DNA from: Thraustochytrium sp. TN22
Taxonomy: Eukaryota; Sar; Bigyra; Thraustochytrida; Thraustochytriidae
Direction of reading: 5' to 3'
Length of the DNA: 64,000 nt
Assembly (NCBI GenBank): GCA_013306675.1
Contig: JABLUY010000001.1
Coordinates: forward strand, 404,334 to 468,333
In this document: positions 28,072 through 37,492 of the stretch, piece after piece
Position numbering within the stretch: position 1 is the stretch's first letter
Layout: each line of letters starts with the position of its first letter
The notes under the pieces: generated by a model
Told to the model about the DNA's origin: nothing
The model's database searches: none
Seen by the model: only the letters and a program-made list of their open reading frames with translations
Program-made: the position numbers and the translations under genes

Positions 28072-30534
28072 ATGGCGGCGCTGGTGCAGGATGGCGGCGA
28101 GAGCGGCGGCGCGGGCGCCGTGGCGGCGCTCGTGCGGCGGGCCAGCGCCCGCGAGGGCGGCGTGGTGTGGCAGCAGTCGGTGACGAGCCGCGAGGACCTG
28201 CAGACATGCGCGCTGTGCGGCGCTGCCACCGTGCAGCCGCTGGCGGAACAGGTGGGGCGCCTGACCGGGGACGAGAGCGCGCCGTCGCGAGGCGCGCTGG
28301 AGCTGGGCACGCTGGAGGCAGGCCGGGGCGCCGAGGCGGCGGCAGAGGCGGCGTGCGCGTGCGCGTGCAGCCTGGGCTGCGGCAGCCTGTACTGCTCGGA
28401 GGCGTGCCGCGGCGAGGACTTCGAGCGTGGCGGCCACCGGTTCCTGTGCCTGGGGCTGGCCGAAGACGAGGAGCACCCGCTGTACCAGTTCCGCGTGCTG
28501 GGCTTTGCTAGTGGCTTCTTCGACGAGCTAGGCTTGGCGCAGCGGCTCCTCGGCCGCATCCTGGCCGAGGCGCTGGACGGCGCGAGCACACCGGTGCGTG
28601 ACCTGGTGGCGGGGCGCGGGGCGCCATGGGACGAGGTGGGCGACCCAGAGGACGCCGAGGCTCGCGCGGAGGTTCTCCGCGACTCCTGGGAGCTCCTGTC
28701 CACCTGCGTGCCGGCTGCGGCCGCCGCTGCCCCGGTAGACGCTGCGTTGTGGGCCCGCGTGGTTGGCTTTGCCGTGCAGCGCCGCGTCGACTTGAATCGC
28801 CTGCAGACGCCGCTGATGCGTTGCGCTGAAAGCCTCAAAGCGCTGGAGCCCGCGACGCGGGACCGCCTGGGGCGCGTCTTTGTGGACGCTCTGGAGCGCC
28901 GCGTGAAGAACTTCGACGACGACGACGACGACGAGGAGGAGGAGCAAACACACGAGGTTGGCGGCGAGGAGCACGGCGAGGCCGGCCACTCTCGGCGCCA
29001 CAGGCAAGCGCGCGCCCTGTCCGCGGCGTCTCGGTCCGAGTCGGAGCGCACGCGCCGGCGCGGGAGCTCGGCGGACCAGGTGCGCAGCCCGAACAGCGGC
29101 AGCGTTACAGGCCGCGTCGCCCGCGGCAACAGCCGGCGCAGCTCCACCAGTGAGGACGTCGGCAGCTATGGGGCGTCCGAGGATTTTGAGGGGGACGATG
29201 CCGAAGCGGACGAGGCCGAGGAACAAGAGGACGAGAATGGCGGGGATGAGGAGGACAAGAACACATCCGAGGTCGATGCGCAGCCGTTGACGCTGGAGAG
29301 TTTCTTGGCGGAGCCGCACTTGTTCTTGCCGTACCTGACCGGGTCCGCGCTCCTCCTTTTCGAGGGCGCGGGCGAGATGGGGCACAGCTGCACGCCAAGC
29401 GCCGAGATGTCGTGGACCTGCGAGGGCAGCGACGGCGTGCGCGTCGACGTTGAGATGCGCGCGGAGACCTCGCCCCCCACGGTGAGCTTTGTGGACAGGA
29501 CCCTCCCTTTCGGGGATCGGCGCGCGGAGCTGGTGGAGCGCGGCTTGGAGTGCACATGCGCGAGGTGCCTGGTCCAGGCCAAGGAGGACACGGACGGCGT
29601 CGCCTCGGACGAGCTGCGCAGGCTCCTGAGCCAGGCGCAGTCGGACGGTCTCTGCGAGGAGGGGCTCGCTGCCGCCGACCTCCTTCTGGCGCGCGATCCG
29701 CTCGACGTGGACGCTCTCGAGAGCAAGGCGCGCCTGCTGAGCTGGGCGGATCGCTGGACCGAGGCGGACCAGGTGCGCAGGGACGCGCTGGAGTGGCTCC
29801 AAGCGGCTTCCGCGAGCAAGAGCCTTACGGCGCGGGAGAAGGAGGCGGTGCGCGTGATGGAACGCAAGAAGGCGAACCACGATTTCTTCGCGTGCGCTCA
29901 GGTGGCTCAAGTCGCGACGGAGGACCTGGACGCGGCTTTTGAGCGCGTGGAGGCGCCCGCGGCCGCGGTCTCGGCGTCCGTGGCCCTCACAAGGGCCTCT
30001 GCACTGCTGGGTAGCGACATCTGGGTCTCGGCGCCGGACCGGCCGGTTGTGACGGCGGAGACTTGTGCGCGTATGATTGAGGAGGCCGAGTCGTACGCTG
30101 CGTCGCACGGCGGCTGGACCAGCTCGCGGCACTACGACGTTCCAACGACAGATCTTGAGGTGTGCGAGATGCCCTTTGTGCGCGAAGCTTTGCGCGAGGC
30201 CTTTCGCGAGCGCGTATTCCCGGCGCTCGCGGCTCAGTTCGACGTGGACCCGACCCGCATCCGACCGCTCGACGCATTCCTCGTCAAGTACGAGGCTTCC
30301 AGGCAATACTACCTCCCCGTGCACTCGGACGAGAGTCAATTTAGTATCACACTCGCGCTTAATGACCCGAGCGAGTACACCGGCGGCGGGACCTGGTTTC
30401 CGGGCTTGGGACGCTCTCTCAATGCCGGCGTGGGCGGCATGGTGAGCTTTCCTGGTGCACTGGCTCACGGTGGCCACGCCATCACGAGCGGCACGCGCTA
30501 CATCATTGCTGCCTTTCTCTACGCGAGCGAGTGA
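28072..30534 (+). CDS. SET/MYND (SMYD-like) protein fused to a 2OG-Fe(II) dioxygenase
   Basis: An 820-aa single-exon protein. Residues 45-125 hold a Cys-rich zinc cluster of MYND type (CALCGAATVQP, later CSLGCGSLYCSEAC, ending HRFLC). After a long linker with acidic and Ser/Arg-rich runs, residues ~438-495 match the core and post-SET of SMYD proteins: HSCTPSAEMSW, then VSFVDRTLPFGDRRAEL and CTCARC. Residues ~505-610 are helical like the SMYD C-terminal TPR region. The last ~170 residues are a prolyl-4-hydroxylase-like double-stranded beta helix: metal ligands His751 and Asp753 in HSDESQFS, distal His799 in FPGALAHGG and a 2-oxoglutarate-binding Arg809 in SGTRYIIAAF. Known SMYD proteins methylate proteins; known P4H-type enzymes hydroxylate side chains. 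Having both in one chain is unusual. Confidence 0.82.
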   Translation: MAALVQDGGESGGAGAVAALVRRASAREGGVVWQQSVTSREDLQTCALCGAATVQPLAEQVGRLTGDESAPSRGALELGTLEAGRGAEAAAEAACACACSLGCGSLYCSEACRGEDFERGGHRFLCLGLAEDEEHPLYQFRVLGFASGFFDELGLAQRLLGRILAEALDGASTPVRDLVAGRGAPWDEVGDPEDAEARAEVLRDSWELLSTCVPAAAAAAPVDAALWARVVGFAVQRRVDLNRLQTPLMRCAESLKALEPATRDRLGRVFVDALERRVKNFDDDDDDEEEEQTHEVGGEEHGEAGHSRRHRQARALSAASRSESERTRRRGSSADQVRSPNSGSVTGRVARGNSRRSSTSEDVGSYGASEDFEGDDAEADEAEEQEDENGGDEEDKNTSEVDAQPLTLESFLAEPHLFLPYLTGSALLLFEGAGEMGHSCTPSAEMSWTCEGSDGVRVDVEMRAETSPPTVSFVDRTLPFGDRRAELVERGLECTCARCLVQAKEDTDGVASDELRRLLSQAQSDGLCEEGLAAADLLLARDPLDVDALESKARLLSWADRWTEADQVRRDALEWLQAASASKSLTAREKEAVRVMERKKANHDFFACAQVAQVATEDLDAAFERVEAPAAAVSASVALTRASALLGSDIWVSAPDRPVVTAETCARMIEEAESYAASHGGWTSSRHYDVPTTDLEVCEMPFVREALREAFRERVFPALAAQFDVDPTRIRPLDAFLVKYEASRQYYLPVHSDESQFSITLALNDPSEYTGGGTWFPGLGRSLNAGVGGMVSFPGALAHGGHAITSGTRYIIAAFLYASE

Positions 30535-30840
30535 AGCAGATCGAACCGTGACGCACAAGCTCTTTCGGACTCCATCGCGAGCGACACGCGCAACGCCCCT
30601 TGCCGCCCTTGTTTTCTCTGCTTTTTCTTTTCTTTGCCGTGCAGCGTTATGATTCGTGACGCAAGCTTTGTCAGGTCTGAAGATCGATCTTCTCTGGAAA
30701 TGGCTTTCTCGTTTTCGCGGCATTGCAGTGCAAAAGCTTCTTGTTCACGTCGCCCTTCTTCTTCTCGCTCCCGCTGGTGGTTCACGTCAAGAAAGACACA
30801 CATGCATGTTTATTGTCATCATCGTCATGGGTGAGCGGAG
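30535..30840. other. Convergent intergenic region
   Basis: 306 bp, noticeably lower GC than the flanking coding DNA, with pyrimidine-rich and TTTTC runs. Nothing recognised. Confidence 0.5.
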
Positions 30841-31857
30841 CTAGCTGGAGTAAGGGCGGTCGCCTTCGCCAAAGGTGTGAATTTGGCAGAGGGAGACGAC
30901 GTCCTTGATGGCATCGCCCTGCACACTCTTGAGAAGTTGCGTGCCGCGAAAGGTCGCGTCCGTGTCGAGATAGCCCGCGCGCTTCTTGATGATGGGTCGG
31001 ACACGACCGCCGCGTACCGCGCAGAAGCGCTCGGGCTTCTGGCCGACGGTCATGTGGCGGTTGGACATGTCCTTGCAATGGAGCTGCATGCGACGCGATG
31101 TCATGTCGAGACGGTGGTTGTGCGTGCGATCGTGGTGCAGGCGAAGGTCGTGGAGCTTCTCGCGAAGTTTGGTGAGCTCAAAGTCCTGGCGGTCGGCGAG
31201 CTTGCGGCGCAGCAGGTCGCAGCGCTGCTGGATCTGCGCCTCGTGGCGTGCAACCTCGCGCGGGCGCCGCTGCGCAATGACGCGGCTGAGCGCCTTGGCG
31301 TCCTCGAATTGGTCAAAGTTGCAAAGGTGCTTCTCGCTATGCATGAGGTCAAGCAGGCCCTTGGAGTAGCGAACGCGCGGGCGATGCATGTTCTCAATGT
31401 AGGAGTCAAGGTTGGCCCGCTGGATGGCGTGCGCGTGCCGCAGATCAGCGAGGCGCTTCTCGCTGAGCGCCTCGAGGTCCTCGGTGGCGGCGATATGCTG
31501 CGTCTGTAGGTCGCTGCGGAAGCGCCGCTTGGCCTGCTCCAGCTTGCGGCGCTCGCGCGCCTGGTCCTTGTTCTGGTCGTCCAGCTGGATCGTCAGGAAC
31601 TCCTCCTGGATATTGCGCAGGCGGTCGCGCACCTTGGCGGCCGCGTCATAGTCTCGCGCCGCCTCGCACTCCTGCTTGGCGGCACGTAGCTCTTCCTCCA
31701 CGGCGGCCGTCAGCAACACCAGGTCGCGTGTATCGATACGGTCGCCCTCATCCACGCCGAAGAGCCCGAAGGCCTCCTTGAGGCTGCGCACATTAATGAG
31801 CTTGCGCCGGTCTAGCCGCCGCTCGTTCGGGTTGTCGGCCAGCACGTGCTCGCCCAT
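30841..31857 (-). CDS. Charged coiled-coil protein with a UVR-like motif
   Basis: Predicted 338 aa from MGEHVLADNPNERRLDRR. The frame continues upstream only into a GCTC repeat. Residues ~20-50 are a compact N-terminal element (RRKLINVRSLKEAFGLFGVD). ECEAARDYDAAAKVRDRL at about 68-85 fits the UVR helical-hairpin pattern. Residues ~90-270 are a long Arg/Gln/Leu-rich coiled coil with conserved-looking HRPRVRYSKGLLDLMHSEKH. The tail RPYSS ends the protein. This composition suggests a structural or cytoskeletal protein, perhaps ciliary. That is inference; no named family is claimed. Confidence 0.75.
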   Translation of the reverse strand: MGEHVLADNPNERRLDRRKLINVRSLKEAFGLFGVDEGDRIDTRDLVLLTAAVEEELRAAKQECEAARDYDAAAKVRDRLRNIQEEFLTIQLDDQNKDQARERRKLEQAKRRFRSDLQTQHIAATEDLEALSEKRLADLRHAHAIQRANLDSYIENMHRPRVRYSKGLLDLMHSEKHLCNFDQFEDAKALSRVIAQRRPREVARHEAQIQQRCDLLRRKLADRQDFELTKLREKLHDLRLHHDRTHNHRLDMTSRRMQLHCKDMSNRHMTVGQKPERFCAVRGGRVRPIIKKRAGYLDTDATFRGTQLLKSVQGDAIKDVVSLCQIHTFGEGDRPYSS

Positions 31858-31892
31858 CTCCTTTTCTTCCCGCTGCGCAGGGCCGAGGAGAA

Positions 31893-32021
31893 GCGAGCGA
31901 GCGAGCGATCGAGCGAGCGATCGAGCGAGCGAGCGATCGAGCACAAGAGTTCGCTAGCTCGCGCACGAGTTCGCTGGCGCACGAGCGCACGAGCGCACAA
32001 ACGCGCGAGCGCGCGAGCGAG
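31893..32021. repeat. GCGA/GAGC tetranucleotide repeat, degenerate to the right
   Basis: Dense GCGA/GATC units at 31893-31943, then GCAC/GAGC variants. It begins 36 bp upstream of the neighbouring minus-strand start codon and is therefore promoter- or 5'UTR-proximal. Confidence 0.85.
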
Positions 32022-32527
32022 CTTGCAGAGAGGCCGCCAAGCACGCGCCCCACCCACACAGCGCCTCGGGGATGAAGGTGAGCGGCACCTTTTCTCTCAC
32101 AACTTGAATGCAATCAGTCGCCCTCTCTGCCCAAGCCTCGGAGTAGTCATTTGCCACGCTCCGGACTTCTTCAACAGAGTCAAGCCACTGGGCGAAGACA
32201 TCTACAATGCTTCCATACCACGTGAGCTTCCGCGCGAGATCAGTTTGTAGGCCCAGCCCGAGGCGCGATCCGTTTCGAGCCGTTCGCCTGTGGGGGGGGC
32301 TTTCCTTCGCTTGCACCAGGGTGTATGTCGCACTCTGCTGCGGGTTTGCGCTGGCACCCACCAGCTTGTCTCCGGACAAGCCAGGCCATCCGCGCGCGAT
32401 ATACGTGCAACGTACCCCCAAAGCGTATCCGTTGGCACGTGCCAGGCGCATTTCGAGTACCGCCAGGCCGCCGAGGCGCGGCGCGCGCCACGCGAATGAC
32501 CCGGAAAGAGCGAAGCGAGTGGGCGAA

Positions 32528-32576
32528 CGATCGATCGATCGATCGATCGATCGATCGATCGATTGATTGATCGATC
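32528..32576. repeat. GATC microsatellite
   Basis: About 49 bp of (CGAT)n with two GATT variants. Fully palindromic units. Confidence 0.95.
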
Positions 32577-33015
32577 TCGCTTGCGCTGCGCGCCTCGGCG
32601 GCCACGGCAGCCACGGGCGCGTGACGCCGTGGAGGAGTGGAGCAGACGGAAGGAAGGAAGAAGAAAGAGCAAAGGGGAAGAGAGCGGGTTGGCTGGCACT
32701 CGGGCAGCGGCAGCCTCTCACGCGCAACAGAGACGCCGGCCGCTATCGCGATCGACTCGGATCGACTGAGGGGAAAACGAGCATCCAGGCTGCCGGAGCA
32801 GTGTGGCGAATCAAAGCCGCGCCAGCGTCTGAGGCAAGGCAAGGCACGGCGAGAGTAACGCAGCCAGCAGCCACCACTGCCAGGTGAGAGACGTAGCAGG
32901 AAGACAGGCGGGCGCCGCCGCAAGTTGTTGAACGACGGTTCGTCAGCCTGACTCGACTCGTCTCGAACGGAGCGCGGCTGCGCAGGCAGGCAGGCAGGCA
33001 CACATAACAGCGCGG

Positions 33016-33042
33016 CTCGCTCGCTCGCTCGCTCGCTCGCTC
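33016..33042. repeat. CTCG microsatellite
   Basis: Near-perfect (CTCG)n run inside the long intergenic region. Confidence 0.9.
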
Positions 33043-33556
33043 CGGCGGCGGCGGCGGCGGCCGGCGCGGGCGCGAGGCAAGTCCGGCGGCAAGGCCGAAC
33101 GTCGTCAGCGCACGCGCACGCGCACACGCAGGCCCCGCGCGAGCTCGCTCTGGCGCGCCACCTTCGCGCCGAAGTAGGCAAGCAGGCCAGCAAGCATCCA
33201 GCCGCCTCGCCTCGCCTCGCCTGCCTCCTCGCCGCGGCCGGAGCGGTCGCCGCGCCGCGCCTTGGCTGCCTGGCCTGGCCTGGCCGCCCGCCCGCCCGCT
33301 CGCGCAGCGGGTCCGGGGCGCGCGCCGCGCCGGCGCCTGCCGCGCAGCAAGCTTGGCGAGGAAAGCGAAGCAGGCCTCGCTTCCCACCGGCGCGGCCTCG
33401 CCCAGCGACCAAAGCACCAGCCGCCGCGCGCAAACCAAGCACGCGACCTCGGCCAGCGCGCGCCGCGGCCAGAGAAACAGGGGGAAGAGGGAGCCGCGCG
33501 TACTCGCCCCGCGCATACTCGCCGCACTCGTCGCGCCGGCAGCGCGGCGCGCGCCC

Positions 33557-33591
33557 GACTCGACCCGACCCGACTCGACCCGACTCGACTC
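33557..33591. repeat. GACTC/GACCC pentanucleotide repeat
   Basis: Seven adjoining 5-mers GACTC or GACCC. Confidence 0.85.
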
Positions 33592-33866
33592 AAGGCCGCT
33601 CAAGGCAGGCAGGGCGAGGCGCCGAGGCGAGCGCGCTCAAGGCGCGCTCGAGGCGGGCGGCAGACCCCGAGCGGCGCCGCCGGCGCCGCGCGGCTGCGCG
33701 GCTGCGGCCTGCGGCCGGCCTGCCGACGGGCGCGCGGCGGGCGCGAGCGAGCGGGCGCGCGAGAGAGCAGCAGCGGCGGCGGCGCGGCGCGCCGCGGCGC
33801 GGCGGCGGCGTCGAGGTGCGCGCAGAGGTCCCGAGAGAGGAAAGAGAGAGAGGCGAGCGCGCGCGC

Positions 33867-34016
33867 GCGGCGCGGCGCGGCGCGGCGCGGCGAGGCGAGG
33901 CGAGGCGCGGCGCGGCGCGGCGAGCGGCGAGGCGCAGCACGGCGCGAGCGGTGAGCAAGGCGCGGCAAGGCGCGGCAAGGCAACTTGGCTAGGCTAGGCT
34001 AGGCAAGGCAAGGCGT
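33867..34016. repeat. GGCGC/GGCGA/GGCTA pentanucleotide repeat tract
   Basis: A 150-bp tract of 5-mers drifting from CGCGG through CGAGG and CAAGG to CTAGG, ending about 100 bp before the start codon of the phosphodiesterase-like gene. Confidence 0.85.
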
Positions 34017-34118
34017 GGCGGCTCGGGGTATTGCGGCCGGCACTCGTCTCGCAGGTGCGGCTCCAGGCCTGGAGGAGCTGCTGGGCGAGTGGGCAGGCAG
34101 GAAGGCGGCGCGGCAAAA

Positions 34119-37115
34119 ATGGGCACGAGCAGGAGCAAGCCGAAGGTGATCGCGCCGGCGCAGCCCGCAGAGGCGAAACCGGCGGTGGACGCGGGCAGCG
34201 TGGCGAGGGATAACGAGGCGCTGCGCGCGGCGAGGGAGCAGCTGGAGCGCGCGAACGAGGAGCTCAAGCACATCCTGGAGCAGTCCAAGGAGGAAAACAA
34301 ACGCAAGCTGCAAGAGATCGAGGCGTTCAAGTGCAAGGTGGCGAGCCTGACGGTGGAGATCAACCAACTCAAGTCCGGGGATGACGAGACGTGGGAGGCA
34401 ACGGGCACGCCGTACCTGCGGCCGATCCGCGTGTCGGCGACCGGGGAGAAACGCGTGTCGGCGCCCAAGGACGCTGCCTTCCGCATGAGCAAGCACAACA
34501 TCAGCAAGCGCGTGTCGGCGGCGCTCTCGTCGAGTCTGGCGAGCAGCAGCACGAGCGGCGCCAGCAGCCTCGGCGGGACCAAATCCAACAATGACACGTA
34601 CAACCGCGGGCCGACGCGCATCGCCAAGCAGCTCAACCTCCACCTGCGCGGGAAGCGCAGCAAGGAGACCATTGTCGGGGCGCACAACGTGCCGCTCGGC
34701 GCGGCCCCGGGCGCCGGCGCCGGCGCGGATGGTGCCTCGAGCTCGGACGCCGGCCCGCAGGCTGTGCAATACCTGCCCCGGGGAGGGGTCTACGTGTACA
34801 CCAAAGCGGGGCCGGTGCAGTTCGGCATCCCGCCGGAGACGGTCAAGGATAGCATGAACCTCGGACTCGAGGTGCCGACGCTCTTCGTGGTCCCGCGCGA
34901 GCGCTTCAACATGCAGGCCGGCATCAACGTGAGCGAGATCGAGTTTCCGGCGTTCTTTAACTTCTTCGTGCGGCGGCGGCAAATGACGCTGGTCACCTAC
35001 CAGGAGTGCTCCGCCGACCTCTTGACCATTATGAAGGAGGCGCTGGACGGGCCGGAGGAGGATCAGCTCTATGTGAACGAGGAGTACTCGCGCTTCGCGT
35101 CCGAGGAGCTCCTGGCGGCGCGGCCGGACCACGTCAAGGAAATGGAGTACTTTTGCGAGCCGCGGCCCGGCACGCCGCCCATCAAGGTGTCGAATCTGGT
35201 CAAGTTCGCCTTCTTCAACGCGCTGGGCGAGTGCCGCCTGGACGATGGCGTCGTCATCAAGGACGAGTCGTTTGGCTTTACCGTGCTGCAGGACGACACC
35301 ATCATCGCGACCGTCTCGGACGATGAGGCCAGTAGCTGCTTCTTCCCCGGCACCGACCCGACGGCCGCCGTAGCGCGGCCTCCGCCCCGGTTCGGGCTGG
35401 CCGACGAAGCCGGCGGGCCGGAGGCGCTGCCGGCGGAACTCATCAAGCAGAACACGGTGACGCCGGACGCCTTCAATATTCCGCGCTTCGGCATGACCAT
35501 CCTCGGCAACTCGCACGGCTTTGACGCGAACGGGTCCACCTCGGGCTTTGTGATTTGGATCAATGGCCAGGGCATCATGGTGGACCCGCCGCCGCACAGC
35601 GGCGACTTCCTCAAAATGAACGGCATCCAGCCCAAGTCCATCACCGCCACCATCCTCACGCACTGCCACGCCGACCACGACGCCGGCACCATCCAAAAGG
35701 TCATCACCGAGGACAAGGTCACCCTCATGACCACCAAGACCATCTTCCAGTCGCTCCTGCGCAAGTACGCCGGCGTCGCTGGGCTCGGGACCGACTTTCT
35801 GCGCCAGCTTGTCAACTTCCGCCCCGTCTTCGTGGAGGAGCCCACCTACTGGGGCGGCGCCTCCTTCCGCTTCTTTTACTCGCTGCACGCCATCCCGTGC
35901 GTCGGCTTCGAGGTCACCTTCGAGGGCAAGAGCCTCGTGTACTCTGCAGACACCTATTACGACCCGGAGGGGCTTGAGAAGATGCACGAGCGCGGCATCC
36001 TGAGCCGCGCGCGCTGCGACGCCCTCTTGAGCTTTCCTTGGCACTGCGACCTCGTCCTGCACGAAGCCGGCGTGCCGCCCATCCACACGCCCATCTCCGC
36101 CTTCGCCGGTCTGCCCGAGGAGCAGCGCCGCAACATCCAGCTCATCCACATTGGCAGCAAGGACCAGCCCAACGCCGCCGCGGCCGGCCTGCAGATCTCG
36201 CGCCCGGGCCTCGAGAACACCACCGTGCTCATCCCCAACTCCGACACGCAGGAGACGCTGCGCTTCATGCAGCTCATCGCCAGCGTCGACATCTTCCGCG
36301 GCTTTCCCATTCCGCAGGCACTCGAGCTCCTCCTCATGAGCTCCAACGTCGTGTACCAACCCGGCGACACCATCGCGGAGAAGGGCACGCCCGGTGACAA
36401 GTTCATGGTCATCATGAAGGGCGAGGCGTCCGTCTCCTTTGGCAGCACCAAGAAGTACTTCAAGGTCGGCGACTACCTCGGCGAGATCTCCGTCATCACA
36501 GGCGAGGATCGCACGGCCACCATTGTCGCTGAGACCGCCTGCACCATCGTCGAGGTCGACAAGTACGCCTTCCACTACTTCCTCATGAAGGACAAGAAGC
36601 TCTATTCCAAGATGGAGTGCCTCGTGCGCAGCCGCATGGACGGCTCCTGGCATGCCATCGCGCGAAACTCACTCCTGCGCCGCCTGTCTGCCGCGCAAAA
36701 GACAAGCCTCCAGGCCTTCTTGCACCGCCAGCAGTTCAAGCGCGACGAGGAGGTCTGGCGCAAGGGCGGCTCGGCCAGCGGCGCCGTCCTCATCCTTTCC
36801 GGCGATTTTGTGTTTGAGGAGGTCCACAAGGCCGACCCTTTTGAGCTCCTCACCGCCACGCGCCACCCGCACCAGAAGCGCGCTCTCTTCGATAACGACA
36901 ACAGTGCCGAGGCCTTCGCCTTTGAGCCGCTCACCACGGGCGCATTCATCTGTGACCTCTTCGCCCTGACCACAAATGCGGAGCTCACCGTCACTCTCAA
37001 GTGCGACTCCGATGAGGGAGTCCTCTTTTATATCACCCAGGAGAACGTGCTCGGCTTTCTCGACGCCAATCCCATGACCCTTCTCACCCTGCTCAAGACC
37101 ATAGTCATCCTGTAA
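34119..37115 (+). CDS. Metallo-beta-lactamase-fold protein with two cNMP-binding domains (GbpA/GbpB-type cyclic nucleotide phosphodiesterase)
   Basis: Predicted 998 aa. The start MGTSRSKPK fits the N-myristoylation consensus (Gly2, Ser6) plus basic residues, so membrane attachment is likely. Residues ~28-90 form a coiled coil (LRAAREQLERANEELKHILE). The zinc-hydrolase domain (~450-715) carries HxHxDH as THCHADHDAG (His515, His517, Asp519, His520), later YSADTYYDPEG, DLVLHEAG and LIHIGSKDQ. Two cNMP-binding folds follow: one clear (about 720-827; VVYQPGDTIAEKGTPGDKFM, VGDYLGEISVITGEDRTATI) and one divergent (about 847-990; QFKRDEEVWRKGGSASGAV). The same order, MBL hydrolase then two cNMP domains, defines Dictyostelium GbpA/PdeD and GbpB/PdeE, cyclic-nucleotide-stimulated phosphodiesterases. 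Activity and nucleotide preference here are inferred. Confidence 0.85.
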   Translation: MGTSRSKPKVIAPAQPAEAKPAVDAGSVARDNEALRAAREQLERANEELKHILEQSKEENKRKLQEIEAFKCKVASLTVEINQLKSGDDETWEATGTPYLRPIRVSATGEKRVSAPKDAAFRMSKHNISKRVSAALSSSLASSSTSGASSLGGTKSNNDTYNRGPTRIAKQLNLHLRGKRSKETIVGAHNVPLGAAPGAGAGADGASSSDAGPQAVQYLPRGGVYVYTKAGPVQFGIPPETVKDSMNLGLEVPTLFVVPRERFNMQAGINVSEIEFPAFFNFFVRRRQMTLVTYQECSADLLTIMKEALDGPEEDQLYVNEEYSRFASEELLAARPDHVKEMEYFCEPRPGTPPIKVSNLVKFAFFNALGECRLDDGVVIKDESFGFTVLQDDTIIATVSDDEASSCFFPGTDPTAAVARPPPRFGLADEAGGPEALPAELIKQNTVTPDAFNIPRFGMTILGNSHGFDANGSTSGFVIWINGQGIMVDPPPHSGDFLKMNGIQPKSITATILTHCHADHDAGTIQKVITEDKVTLMTTKTIFQSLLRKYAGVAGLGTDFLRQLVNFRPVFVEEPTYWGGASFRFFYSLHAIPCVGFEVTFEGKSLVYSADTYYDPEGLEKMHERGILSRARCDALLSFPWHCDLVLHEAGVPPIHTPISAFAGLPEEQRRNIQLIHIGSKDQPNAAAAGLQISRPGLENTTVLIPNSDTQETLRFMQLIASVDIFRGFPIPQALELLLMSSNVVYQPGDTIAEKGTPGDKFMVIMKGEASVSFGSTKKYFKVGDYLGEISVITGEDRTATIVAETACTIVEVDKYAFHYFLMKDKKLYSKMECLVRSRMDGSWHAIARNSLLRRLSAAQKTSLQAFLHRQQFKRDEEVWRKGGSASGAVLILSGDFVFEEVHKADPFELLTATRHPHQKRALFDNDNSAEAFAFEPLTTGAFICDLFALTTNAELTVTLKCDSDEGVLFYITQENVLGFLDANPMTLLTLLKTIVIL

Positions 37116-37492
37116 GAAACCAGTCTTATTTCGTCGTTTAAGTACCAGGTACTGTGCGCTGAGCGGCGAGGGCTCGTGTCGTCGAGTCCGATGGTCCATG
37201 TCTGATGTCTTCGAGTTGATGCAAGCTTCTTTCCTCTAACTTAGCTGGAGACTTGACGTCACCGCTGGCAGACTTGGAGCCGGGGGCTCTCAACCAAACA
37301 GTACGTGCGACACTGGCAGCGCAAGTGAAAAATCGCGCGATCTATGGTGTTGCAAAGGCTGGACAAGAATCGATCGACCATTCATTCATTCACTGTCGTG
37401 AATGACGATGGAGTCGGCAAATTTGGTTTCGGTTCTGGGAAGAAAGTTACATGATCACGATGCAGTACCGCCTTCAGGCAAGTACCCTTCCA
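37116..37492. other. Convergent intergenic region
   Basis: 377 bp of lower GC between 3' ends, with a TTCA repeat (about 37380-37392). Nothing else recognised. Confidence 0.5.

Larger units (their letters stand above)
31858..34118. other. Long divergent intergenic region rich in microsatellites
   Basis: 2.26 kb between the coiled-coil gene (-) and the phosphodiesterase-like gene (+). Contains several tetra- to decanucleotide repeats listed separately. Large frames here (for example 32240-33442 on the minus strand) are Arg/Ala-rich repeats translated by chance. No gene supported. Confidence 0.5.

Noticed and set aside
32240-33442. 400-aa minus-strand frame in the long intergenic region
   Set aside because: Translation of microsatellite DNA (RSIDRSIDRS, SERASERA), clearly non-coding.
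33999-36653. 884-aa antisense frame over the phosphodiesterase gene
   Set aside because: GC-rich shadow of the coding strand, no domain. The same holds for other long antisense frames (47322-49964, 52734-54608, 4830-6014, 19921-21324).
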